Source of the DNA: RGIG5579 sp045544655
GTDB taxonomy: Bacteria; Bacillota; Clostridia; Oscillospirales; SIG627
Direction of reading: 5' to 3'
Assembly: GCA_045544655.1 (NCBI GenBank)
Contig: JAZPZL010000246.1
Span: 1-7,024, forward strand
DNA length: 7,024 nucleotides
In this document: piece by piece, positions 1-6,933 of the stretch
How positions within the stretch are numbered: the first letter of the stretch is position 1
Layout of the letters: each line of letters opens with the position of its first letter
The notes under the pieces: generated by a model
What the model was told of the DNA's origin: nothing
Databases searched by the model: none
The model's input: the letters and a program-made list of their open reading frames with translations, nothing else
Program-made: the position numbers and the translations under genes

Positions 1-50
1 ATTATACCCCCTTCCCCCAAACAAGTCAAGAATTCCGCCTTCTTTTCAAA

Positions 51-65
51 GAAAATTCAATTTTC
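51..65. repeat. 15-bp perfect palindrome upstream of promoter
   Basis: The sequence GAAAATT-C-AATTTTC is a perfect inverted repeat with a single central base. It ends three bases before the proposed -35 box of the first gene, a position where an operator or activator site could lie. It is AT-rich, so chance is a real alternative, and I do not recognise it as the site of a particular regulator. Confidence 0.35.
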
Positions 66-68
66 ACC

Positions 69-97
69 TTGCAAAAAAACAGTTTTTGGAGTAAAAT
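69..97 (+). promoter_or_regulatory. Probable sigma-A promoter for the operon
   Basis: A -35 box TTGCAA (69-74, four of six consensus bases) and a -10 box TAAAAT (92-97, five of six) are separated by exactly 17 bp. Transcription would start near base 104, giving a short leader of about 25 bases before the TTG start at 130. The stretch lies in the only sizeable non-coding region upstream of the six genes, so it is the best candidate for driving all of them. Nothing resembling a riboswitch fits in so short a leader. Confidence 0.6.
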
Positions 98-129
98 AGA
101 GTGATATTTTATATATAAGGGTGAATTTT

Positions 130-1365
130 TTGAAAATTGCCATCATCGGTGGCGGTGCCGCAGGCTTGATGGCTGCCGCAACCGTCCAACAAACCGACAA
201 TCATACCGTCGTGCTTTACGACAAAAACGCTTTTTTGGGCAAGAAGCTTGCCATCACCGGAAAAGGCAGGTGCAACGTAACCAATACCGCCTCGGTTTCG
301 GAAATGGAGCAAATGGTTCCCAGAGGTGCCAAATTTCTTCGCACTGCCCTTTACGCCTTCCCTCCGGAAACGGTCCGCTCCTTCTTTGAGGAGGCCGGAG
401 TACCGTTGAAGGAAGAACGGGGCGGGAGAGTGTTCCCCGTTTCCGATCGGGCGCGGGACGTGGTGGACGCTCTGGTAAAAAAGGCTTTGGAAAACCCACG
501 GGTAACGCTCCGTAAGGAAGGAGTCTTATCCGTTGAAAAGAATAAAGATGGCTTTTTGGTAAAAAGCGAAAAGCGCACCGATTCCTTTGATCGGGTGCTG
601 ATCGCCACCGGAGGAAAAAGCTATCCCCTTACCGGCTCCACCGGAGACGGCTACCGCTTTGCGGAAGGTCTGGGACACGGCATCGTCTCCCCTGTGCCGG
701 CACTGGTCCCCTTGACCACGCGGGAATCCCTTCCCCGAGAGGCGATGGGGCTTTCCTTGAAAAACGCCGCCTTGACGGTGAAGACCTTAAGCGGCAAGAC
801 CGTTTACCAGGATTTCGGTGAAATGCTCTTTTGCCATTTCGGGATCTCCGGACCCATGGTGCTTTCCGCATCCTCGTATCTGGATTTTGAAAAGGAAAAG
901 GAATACCGCGTATTTCTGGATCTCAAGCCCGCCCTCACCGAGGAGGCGCTGGATAAAAGGATCCTCTCCGACTTTGAGGAGAACCGAAACCGCGATCTGA
1001 TCAACGCAATGAACCGCCTGCTCCCGCAGAAGCTCATCGCTCCCATTCTTGCTCTGGCAAGGCTGGACGAGCGAAAAAAGGTGCATCTGATCACCCGCGA
1101 GGAGCGGCGCAGACTGGTGGAAGCAATGAAAAAGCTTCCTTTGACCGTCACGGGGACCCGTCCCATTGCCGAGGCGATCATCACCAGAGGCGGCGTCAGC
1201 TTAAAAGAGATCAACCCCCGCACCATGGAATCCAAATTGGTATCGGGTCTGTATTTTGCAGGCGAGGTACTGGATGCAGATGCCTTGACGGGAGGCTTTA
1301 ATTTACAAATCGCTTTCTCCACCGGCTTTTTGGCGGGAGAGAGTATTACTCGGGAGGAATTATGA
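130..1365 (+). CDS. HI0933/BaiN-like FAD-dependent oxidoreductase (YhiN family)
   Basis: A 411-residue cytosolic flavoprotein of the HI0933/YhiN/BaiN family. The N-terminal dinucleotide-binding loop is GGGAAG (residues 7-12). It is followed by the family motif KKLAITGKGRCN (38-49), ATGGKSYP (159-166), GEMLFCHFGISGP (230-242) and the C-terminal FAD-contact block GLYFAGEVLDADALTGG (373-389). Length is normal for the family. Start choice: GTG at 121 would directly abut AAGG, whereas the element AAGGGTGA (117-124) sits five bases before TTG at 130. That start also puts the usual MKIAIIGGG at the N-terminus, so I prefer TTG; GTG would add three residues. The stop overlaps the next gene by ATGA. 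BaiN has been linked to bile-acid dehydroxylation in Clostridium, but most family members have no proven substrate, so only the cofactor and fold are assigned here. Confidence 0.9.
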   Translation: MKIAIIGGGAAGLMAAATVQQTDNHTVVLYDKNAFLGKKLAITGKGRCNVTNTASVSEMEQMVPRGAKFLRTALYAFPPETVRSFFEEAGVPLKEERGGRVFPVSDRARDVVDALVKKALENPRVTLRKEGVLSVEKNKDGFLVKSEKRTDSFDRVLIATGGKSYPLTGSTGDGYRFAEGLGHGIVSPVPALVPLTTRESLPREAMGLSLKNAALTVKTLSGKTVYQDFGEMLFCHFGISGPMVLSASSYLDFEKEKEYRVFLDLKPALTEEALDKRILSDFEENRNRDLINAMNRLLPQKLIAPILALARLDERKKVHLITREERRRLVEAMKKLPLTVTGTRPIAEAIITRGGVSLKEINPRTMESKLVSGLYFAGEVLDADALTGGFNLQIAFSTGFLAGESITREEL

Positions 1366-2039
1366 ACGCACCCATGACCGAACCGCGGGCACTGCGATGC
1401 CGTTTTGAAAAAACGGGTCCCATCCGCTTCATATCCCACTTGGATCTGACCCGCGCCTTCCACCGCGCCTTTTCCCGCGCAGGGATCCCGCTGAAATTCA
1501 GCGAAGGCTTTTCCCCACACCCAAAATTTTCCTTTGCCCTTCCCCTTTCCGTAGGCACGGAAAGCCTGGCAGAGCTTGCCGATTTCACCCTGAAAGCGGG
1601 CTACGATGCCTCCCCCGATGAGATTCGGGATGCCCTTCAGGCGCAGATGCCCGCAGGGATCCGCATTCTTTCCATCGAGGAGCAAGGCAAAAAGTTCTCC
1701 GAGATCGCCTACGCGGAATATCGGGTGACCCTGCCAAAGGCAGACCCCGCCCTCTGCCCTGATCTGCAGGATGCCTTGACGGGAGAGGTCATCGTGAAAA
1801 AGAAAAACAAAAAGGGAAAATGGGTGGAGAAGGATATTTCTCAGGGAATCTTTAAGATCCATTTTGCCGAGGAAGAGGGCGGCATCGGCATTTACGCCTG
1901 CCTTTCCGCCTCCGGCGAAAATTACCTGAAGCCGGAAACGGTTCTGGAAGCCCTGGCAGAAAAGATCCCCGCCTTTGACTGCAGTGAAAAACGAGTGCTT
2001 CGTTGCAAGGTATTACGCAGCGATCTGACCCCATTTTAA
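1362..2039 (+). CDS. DUF2344 / TIGR03936 radical SAM-linked protein
   Basis: A 225-residue protein recognisable as the DUF2344 'radical SAM-linked' family. Conserved features are RFISHLDL (residues 22-29), the RA...RAGIPLKFSEGFSPHP stretch (residues 39-54), SFALPLSVGTES (57-68) with the following E71 and D74, and a lysine-rich KKKNKKGKWVEKD segment (146-158) typical of the family's second half. No membrane segment or signal peptide is visible. Its biochemical role is unknown. In many bacteria the domain is fused to, or lies directly after, a large B12-binding radical SAM protein near ribonuclease G and ribosomal protein genes; no such partner is present here. The start at 1362 has an excellent GGGAGG (1352-1357) and overlaps the upstream stop by 4 bp, which suggests translational coupling. 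A second ATG at 1374 lacks its own ribosome site. Confidence 0.87.
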   Translation: MNAPMTEPRALRCRFEKTGPIRFISHLDLTRAFHRAFSRAGIPLKFSEGFSPHPKFSFALPLSVGTESLAELADFTLKAGYDASPDEIRDALQAQMPAGIRILSIEEQGKKFSEIAYAEYRVTLPKADPALCPDLQDALTGEVIVKKKNKKGKWVEKDISQGIFKIHFAEEEGGIGIYACLSASGENYLKPETVLEALAEKIPAFDCSEKRVLRCKVLRSDLTPF

Positions 2040-2075
2040 AAACGAAACCATAGAGAATTGAGAGGATAAAGAATT

Positions 2076-3524
2076 ATGACAAACAAAGAAAAGAACGGAC
2101 TTTTGGAAGAGATCACCCCTATGGACGTGGACTTTGCCAAATGGTATACCGATATTTGTAAAAAAGCAGAGCTGGTAGAGTACACCAGCGTGAAGGGCTG
2201 TATGGTCATTCGCCCCTATGGCTACGCCATCTGGGAAAACATCCAGAAGCTTCTGGACGGATACTTCAAGGCAACCGGTCACGAAAACGTATGTATGCCC
2301 ATGTTCATTCCCGAATCCCTCCTGCAAAAGGAAAAGGATCACGTAGAGGGCTTCGCTCCCGAGGTGGCTTGGGTCACCCACGGCGGCTCCGAGGAACTGG
2401 AGGACAGACTCTGCGTCCGTCCCACCTCCGAGACCCTCTTCTGTGAGCATTACTCCAATATCATCCACTCCTACCGCGACCTGCCCAAGCTTTACAACCA
2501 GTGGGTCAGCGTAGTTCGTTGGGAAAAAACCACCCGTCCCTTCCTGCGCAGCAGAGAATTTTTGTGGCAGGAGGGTCATACCATCCACGAAACCGCGGAA
2601 GAAGCCATTATCGAAACCGAAAAGATGCTGAACATTTACGCCGATTTCTGTGAGAAGGATCTGGCAATGCCCGTCGTCAAGGGTAAGAAGACCGAGAGCG
2701 ACAAATTCGCAGGCGCCGTTTCCACCTACGCCATTGAAGCCCTGATGCACGACGGTAAGGCTCTGCAGGCTGGCACCAGCCACTACTTCGGTGACGGCTT
2801 TGCCCGCGCCTTCGATATTGAATTCACCTCCCGTGAAAACAAGAGAGAATTCCCCCATCAGACCTCCTGGGGCGTTACCACCCGTCTCATCGGTGCCATC
2901 ATTATGACCCACGGTGACAACAAGGGTCTGGTGCTTCCCCCCAAGGTTGCTCCCATTCAGGCGATCATCGTTCCCATCGCACAGCACAAGGAGGGCGTGC
3001 TGGATCAGTGCGCTTGCCTGCGCGACAAGCTTTCCGCCACCTTCCGCGTGAAGATGGACGACTCCAACAACTCCCCCGGATGGAAATTTGCCGAGTATGA
3101 AATGAAGGGCGTGCCCGTTCGTATTGAGCTTGGTCCCCGTGATATTGAAAACGGTCAGTGCGTACTGGTTCTCCGTCACAACGGTGAAAAGCGCATCGTA
3201 AAGCTGGATGAGATCGAAGCAGAGCTTACCAAGGCTCTGGAGGACGTAAACGCAGGTCTGTACGAGAAGGCGATCGCCAACCGGGAAAAGAAGACCTACA
3301 CCTGCCTGACCATGGACGAGATCAAAACCGCCCTGGAGGAAAAGGGTCCCGGCTTCGTCAGAGCACTCTGGTGCGGTGACGAGGAATGCGAGGACAAGGT
3401 AAAGGAAATCACCGGTGTGGGAAGCCGCTGTATGCCTCTGGATCAGCAGGAAGGAATTACCGGAAAATGTGTATGCTGCGGCAAAGAAGCCAAGCACATG
3501 GTTCTTTGGGGCATCGCTTATTAA
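2076..3524 (+). CDS. proS: Prolyl-tRNA synthetase, type 3 (archaeal/eukaryote-like)
   Basis: A class II aminoacyl-tRNA synthetase of 482 residues that charges tRNA-Pro with proline in the cytosol. The catalytic core has a motif 1 region around residues 67-82, RPTSET (115-120), motif 2 with RWE (148-150) and FLRSREFLWQEGH (156-168), the GTSHYFGDGFARAF block (233-246), and motif 3 SWGVTTRLIGAIIMTHGD (264-281) with R270. The anticodon-binding domain follows from about residue 290. The C-terminal module has C433-X4-C438 and C465-X2-C468, matching the zinc ligands known in Thermus ProRS, and the protein ends in the conserved Tyr482. It lacks the large editing insertion of the E. coli-type enzyme, so this is the short form. 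A ribosome site AGAGGA (2061-2066) precedes the ATG. The 36-bp gap upstream and 12-bp gap downstream suggest cotranscription with its neighbours. Confidence 0.97.
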   Translation: MTNKEKNGLLEEITPMDVDFAKWYTDICKKAELVEYTSVKGCMVIRPYGYAIWENIQKLLDGYFKATGHENVCMPMFIPESLLQKEKDHVEGFAPEVAWVTHGGSEELEDRLCVRPTSETLFCEHYSNIIHSYRDLPKLYNQWVSVVRWEKTTRPFLRSREFLWQEGHTIHETAEEAIIETEKMLNIYADFCEKDLAMPVVKGKKTESDKFAGAVSTYAIEALMHDGKALQAGTSHYFGDGFARAFDIEFTSRENKREFPHQTSWGVTTRLIGAIIMTHGDNKGLVLPPKVAPIQAIIVPIAQHKEGVLDQCACLRDKLSATFRVKMDDSNNSPGWKFAEYEMKGVPVRIELGPRDIENGQCVLVLRHNGEKRIVKLDEIEAELTKALEDVNAGLYEKAIANREKKTYTCLTMDEIKTALEEKGPGFVRALWCGDEECEDKVKEITGVGSRCMPLDQQEGITGKCVCCGKEAKHMVLWGIAY

Positions 3525-3525
3525 A

Positions 3526-3531
3526 AAGGAG
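3526..3531 (+). promoter_or_regulatory. Strong ribosome binding site of nadA
   Basis: AAGGAG lies five bases before the nadA ATG and begins two bases after the proS stop codon. It fixes the nadA start and leaves no room for a separate promoter in the 12-bp gap. Confidence 0.85.
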
Positions 3532-3536
3532 TTTCT

Positions 3537-4430
3537 ATGATCGAAGCAATCAAAAAACTCAAAAAAGAGAAAAACGCGCTGATTCTGGCGCATTACTACG
3601 CTCCCCTTGAGATCTGGGAGGTTGCCGATGCCATCGGCGACTCTCTGGAGCTTTCCCGCAAGGCGGCACAGGCGACCGAGGATCTCATCGTATTCTGCGG
3701 CGTTCGCTTTATGGCGGAATCCGCAAAGATCCTCAATCCCAACAAAAAAGTTCTTCTCCCCGTTGCCGATGCAGGCTGTCCCATGGCGGATATGATCACC
3801 GCCGAGGCGCTTCGCGCCCTGAAGGCGGAGCACCCCGAGGCAGGAGTCATCTGCTACGTAAATTCCTCCGCAGAGGTAAAGGCGGAAAGTGACATCTGCT
3901 GTACCTCCGCAGGTGCGCTGAAGGTAGCAGGCTCCCTTCCCCACAAGGAGATCATCTTCGTCCCCGACAAGAATCTGGGCTCCTACGTGGCATCCCATTA
4001 TCCCGAAAAGAAATTCTACTTTATCAACGGCTACTGCCCCATTCACAACTCCTGTACCGCCGAGGATCTGAAGCGCGCCAAGGCTCTGTACCCCAACGCC
4101 CTGGTAGCCGCCCATCCCGAATGCGGAGAAGGCACCGCCCTTCTTGCGGATTTCGTAGGCTCCACCACGGGCATTCTGGATTTCTGCCGCAAGAGTGATG
4201 CAAATGAATTCATTATCGGCACAGAAATTGAGATCGTCCGCGCTTTGCAGAAGGAATTCCCCCAAAAGAAATTCTACGAAGCCAAGGAAGCCTTCGTCTG
4301 CGAGGATATGAAGAAAAATACCCTCGAGACCTTGCTGAAAGCACTGCAGGAAGAAAAAGAAGAGATCCTTCTGGACGAAAACACCCTTCACCTTGCAAGA
4401 AAAGCATTGGAGAATATGATAAACCTGTAA
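3537..4430 (+). CDS. nadA: Quinolinate synthase
   Basis: This 297-residue enzyme condenses iminoaspartate with dihydroxyacetone phosphate to form quinolinate, the second step of de novo NAD synthesis. It is the short form of about 300 residues, as in Thermotoga. The three expected [4Fe-4S] ligands are visible: C81 (in DAGCPMAD), C167 (in GYCPIH) and C255 (in AFVCED). Substrate-binding residues known from structures are also in place: H19 and Y21 (AHYYAP), Y107 and N109 (CYVNSS), S124 (CCTSAG), and H193 and E195 (HPECGEG). The iron-sulfur cluster makes the enzyme oxygen-sensitive. It precedes nadB by 13 bp; the two proteins use consecutive intermediates and the iminoaspartate is unstable. I see no truncation or missing residue. 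Confidence 0.98.
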   Translation: MIEAIKKLKKEKNALILAHYYAPLEIWEVADAIGDSLELSRKAAQATEDLIVFCGVRFMAESAKILNPNKKVLLPVADAGCPMADMITAEALRALKAEHPEAGVICYVNSSAEVKAESDICCTSAGALKVAGSLPHKEIIFVPDKNLGSYVASHYPEKKFYFINGYCPIHNSCTAEDLKRAKALYPNALVAAHPECGEGTALLADFVGSTTGILDFCRKSDANEFIIGTEIEIVRALQKEFPQKKFYEAKEAFVCEDMKKNTLETLLKALQEEKEEILLDENTLHLARKALENMINL

Positions 4431-4443
4431 AAAAGAGGTTCGT

Positions 4444-5991
4444 ATGCGCAGATATTTATATCACGGAAAAACACCCTTGGCAGAGCTTGAGAGGGAAAGC
4501 TACGACGTTGTCGTCGTGGGAAGCGGTGTGGCAGGTCTCTTTGCCGCGCTGAATCTGGATCCCGCACTGAAGGTTGCCATTCTCACCAAAACCGAGCTGA
4601 AGGATTCCAATTCCTGGCAGGCACAGGGCGGTATTGCCGCAGTGCTGGCGGAGGAGGATTGCTTCAAGCTTCATATCGAGGATACCATGACCGCAGGCGC
4701 AGGCCTTTGCAAGGAGGAAGCCGTCCGCGTGCTGGTAGAAGAAGGTCCCGAGGCCATTCGCACCCTGGAGGAGTGGCAGGTTCCCTTCGATTACAACGAA
4801 TCCGGAAATCTGATCCTTGCTCGGGAAGGCGGTCACAGATTGCGCCGCATCGTCCATTGCGACGGTGACGCAACCGGTCGTGAGACCACCAAGCGTCTGG
4901 GCGAGATCATTCTCACCAAGGAAAACATCACCGCCTATTTCCGCCACAATATGACGGACATTGCCACCGACGAAAACGGTGTTTGCGGTGTGATCGTCTA
5001 CGATGAGGAAAAACGCTGCTGGAAGTATTTTGTAACCCGCAACGTGATCCTTGCCACCGGCGGAATCGGACAGCTTTACACCCATACCACCAACCCCCGC
5101 GGTGCGGTGGGAGACGGTATGGCGGCGGCATTCCGAGCTGGTGCCAAGGCGGAAAATATGGAAATGGTGCAGTTCCACCCCACCACCCTGATGGCGGGAG
5201 AGCTGGAGGGAAGACTCTTTCTCATTTCCGAAGCCGTGCGCGGGGAAGGAGCCATTCTTCGCAACGGCAGAGGCGAGCCCTTTATGCAGGGCAAGCATCC
5301 CATGGCGGACCTTGCGCCCCGCGATATCGTGACCCGCAACATTTTAAAGGAGCTTCGCCGTACCGGTGAGGATCGGGCTTGGCTGGACTGCTCCGGAATG
5401 ACCCGCGAATTCTTCCTGAAGCGCTTTCCCAACATTTCCGCCCGTTGTGCCGAAATGGGGATCGAGCTGACCTCCGACTATATTCCCATTCATCCCGCTC
5501 AGCACTATTTTATGGGCGGTGTTGCCACCGATCTGGACGGGAAGACCTCCGTTGCGGGTCTATTCGCCTGCGGGGAGGTCAGCTGTACCGGCGTACACGG
5601 TGCCAACCGTCTGGCTTCCAACTCTATGCTGGAATGCCTGGTCTTCGGCAAACGCTGTGCAAACAGCATCAACGCCGATCACAGAAGCATTGAGAATCAG
5701 ATTCCCCGACTTTCACAGGAGGGACTGATCAAGCCCAGCTTTGAAGAGATCCGAAACGATCGCAACAAGCTGCGCAAGACCCTTACTCACGCCTTCGGTC
5801 CCGTCCGAAGAACGGGAGAAATGCAGTACGGTCTGGAGACCATCCGTTCCCTTTGGGAAAAATACGACCGCGTGATCTGTCAGGAACCCGCCACGGTAGA
5901 GCTATGCAATATGACTCTGGTTGCCCTGCGGATCGCAGAGGGTGCCGTTGCCCGCAAGGAAAGCCAAGGCGCCCACTATATTGAAGAATAA
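4444..5991 (+). CDS. nadB: L-aspartate oxidase
   Basis: A 515-residue FAD enzyme of the succinate dehydrogenase/fumarate reductase flavoprotein family that oxidises L-aspartate to iminoaspartate, using oxygen or, in anaerobes, fumarate as acceptor. The FAD loop is VVVGSGVAGLFAAL (residues 23-36), followed by SWQAQGGIAA (57-66) and ATGGIGQLY (204-212). Active-site residues fit the family: H245 (QFHPT), E263 and E268 (SEAVRGEG), R293 (APRD), H354 (AQHYFMGG) and R389 (GANRLASNS). A flavoprotein C-terminal helical domain occupies roughly 435-510. The protein ends at KESQGAHYIEE, a little shorter than the E. coli enzyme of about 540 residues, and has Gln where many relatives have Arg in the S-R-G tail motif. 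The ribosome site AGAGG (4434-4438) lies five bases from the ATG. The presence of H354 and R389 and the nad context argue for NadB over a fumarate reductase subunit. Confidence 0.97.
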   Translation: MRRYLYHGKTPLAELERESYDVVVVGSGVAGLFAALNLDPALKVAILTKTELKDSNSWQAQGGIAAVLAEEDCFKLHIEDTMTAGAGLCKEEAVRVLVEEGPEAIRTLEEWQVPFDYNESGNLILAREGGHRLRRIVHCDGDATGRETTKRLGEIILTKENITAYFRHNMTDIATDENGVCGVIVYDEEKRCWKYFVTRNVILATGGIGQLYTHTTNPRGAVGDGMAAAFRAGAKAENMEMVQFHPTTLMAGELEGRLFLISEAVRGEGAILRNGRGEPFMQGKHPMADLAPRDIVTRNILKELRRTGEDRAWLDCSGMTREFFLKRFPNISARCAEMGIELTSDYIPIHPAQHYFMGGVATDLDGKTSVAGLFACGEVSCTGVHGANRLASNSMLECLVFGKRCANSINADHRSIENQIPRLSQEGLIKPSFEEIRNDRNKLRKTLTHAFGPVRRTGEMQYGLETIRSLWEKYDRVICQEPATVELCNMTLVALRIAEGAVARKESQGAHYIEE

Positions 5992-6003
5992 AGGAGAAAA
6001 ATT

Positions 6004-6837
6004 ATGTTGGATCTGAATTTGAACGATCTGATCGAAAAGGCGTTGAAGGAGGACGTAGGCACCGGTGACATCACCACCCTTTCCACCATCCCCGCTGATA
6101 AGACCATTACCGGTCGCTTCATTGCCAAGGAAAGCGGTATTCTCTGCGGTGTAGACGTGGTTCGCGCCGTATTTGCATTCGTGGATCCTTCCATCGAGCT
6201 GAATTTTTCATATAAAGATGGGGATAAGATCGTAAAAGGCGAGGTCATCGCCACCGTATCCGGTCTTGCACGCTCCATTCTCACCGGCGAACGCCTGGCG
6301 CTCAACCTTCTCCAGCATATGTCCGGCGTTGCTACCAGAACGAGTGAAGCCGTAGAAAAGGTACAGGGTACCCACGCCCGCATTGCCGATACCCGCAAGA
6401 CCACGCCCGGTCTGCGCGTACTGGAAAAATACGCAGTCAAGTGCGGCGGCGGCAGCAACCACCGCTTCAATCTGGCAGACGGCGTTCTCATTAAGGACAA
6501 CCACATTGAAGCGGCAGGCGGCATTACCGCGGCTGTGGAAATGGCAAGGAAAAACATTCCTCACACCCTGAAGATCGAGGTGGAGATCGAAACCTTCGAG
6601 CAGCTGGAGGAAGCCCTTGCGGCAGGCGCGGATATCATTATGCTGGACAATATGTCCAACGAGGATATGAAGAAGGCAGTGGAGATCGTAAACGGTCGCG
6701 CCATCACCGAAGCCAGCGGCAATATGGGCGAAAAGGATCTGCGTGCCGTTGCCGAAACCGGCGTAGATCTCATTTCCATCGGCGCTTTGACCCACTCCGT
6801 CAAGGCACTGGACATCAGCCTGAAATTTAAGTTTTAA
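6004..6837 (+). CDS. nadC: Nicotinate-nucleotide pyrophosphorylase (quinolinate phosphoribosyltransferase)
   Basis: A 277-residue enzyme that converts quinolinate and PRPP to nicotinate mononucleotide, CO2 and pyrophosphate, completing the route begun by NadB and NadA. The type II phosphoribosyltransferase layout is an N-terminal sandwich domain (EDVGTGDITT, residues 16-25) followed by an alpha/beta barrel. Active-site residues visible are R97 (GERLALNLLQ), the TRKTTPGLR stretch (130-138), K142, K146-GGGSNHR (146-154), KDNH (164-167), E194, D215 (MLDNMS), EASGN (236-240) and SIGALTHS (258-265). Length is standard. AAGGAG (5991-5996) overlaps the last base of the nadB stop and sits seven bases before the ATG. 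It is the last gene of the unit, and terminator-like structures follow within 60 bp. Confidence 0.98.
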   Translation: MLDLNLNDLIEKALKEDVGTGDITTLSTIPADKTITGRFIAKESGILCGVDVVRAVFAFVDPSIELNFSYKDGDKIVKGEVIATVSGLARSILTGERLALNLLQHMSGVATRTSEAVEKVQGTHARIADTRKTTPGLRVLEKYAVKCGGGSNHRFNLADGVLIKDNHIEAAGGITAAVEMARKNIPHTLKIEVEIETFEQLEEALAAGADIIMLDNMSNEDMKKAVEIVNGRAITEASGNMGEKDLRAVAETGVDLISIGALTHSVKALDISLKFKF

Positions 6838-6838
6838 A

Positions 6839-6893
6839 ATGAAGCTTGGAACCTTTTTTGAAAAAAAGGTTCCAAACCTCCAAAAAACTTCAT
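6839..6893. repeat. Long AT-rich palindrome directly after nadC
   Basis: TTGGAACCTTTTTT (6846-6859) and its exact reverse complement AAAAAAGGTTCCAA (6862-6875) form a 14-bp inverted repeat with only two bases between. It is enclosed by a second pair, ATGAAG (6839-6844) and CTTCAT (6888-6893). The right flank has an ACCTCCAAAAAA stretch with no left counterpart, so the two stems are offset. There is no T-run after the stem on the + strand, so it does not look like a standard intrinsic terminator by itself. Elements of this style recur between genes in gut Clostridia as far as I recall. It may be a dispersed palindromic unit or an mRNA 3'-end stabilising hairpin. Confidence 0.65.
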
Positions 6894-6896
6894 ACG

Positions 6897-6933
6897 AAAA
6901 AAGAGTCTTGCGCAAAGCAAGGCTCTTTCTTTT
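6897..6933. terminator. Bidirectional rho-independent terminator
   Basis: AAAGAGTCTTGC (6900-6911) pairs with GCAAGGCTCTTT (6917-6928) over 12 positions with one G-U wobble, closing a five-base loop GCAAA. On the + strand the stem runs into TTTCTTTT (6926-6933). On the - strand it runs into six T residues (complement of 6897-6902), so it should stop transcripts arriving from either side. It ends the nad transcription unit and would also serve a convergent gene coming from the right. Confidence 0.85.

Noticed and set aside
1..99. Open plus-strand frames at the left edge that could be the end of an upstream gene
   Set aside because: All three frames stay open for about 30 codons because the stretch is AT-rich and low in complexity. 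They run through the promoter, and none looks like protein.
2025..2053. Possible promoter before proS (CTGACC, 17 bp, CATAGA)
   Set aside because: Both boxes match the consensus poorly and the first overlaps the end of the upstream coding region. Cotranscription is the simpler reading.
2013..4391. Very long minus-strand open frame opposite proS and nadA (about 790 codons)
   Set aside because: It spans two well-defined genes on the other strand and their gap, has no recognisable domain, and is explained by codon bias in the real genes (few codons whose complement is a stop).
4456..5298. Minus-strand open frame of about 280 codons within nadB
   Set aside because: Fully antisense to a conserved enzyme, with no family resemblance and no supporting ribosome site noted.
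6208..6915. Minus-strand open frame covering nadC and the palindrome
   Set aside because: It is antisense to the conserved NadC reading frame. Its N-terminal part is merely translation of the palindrome and terminator.
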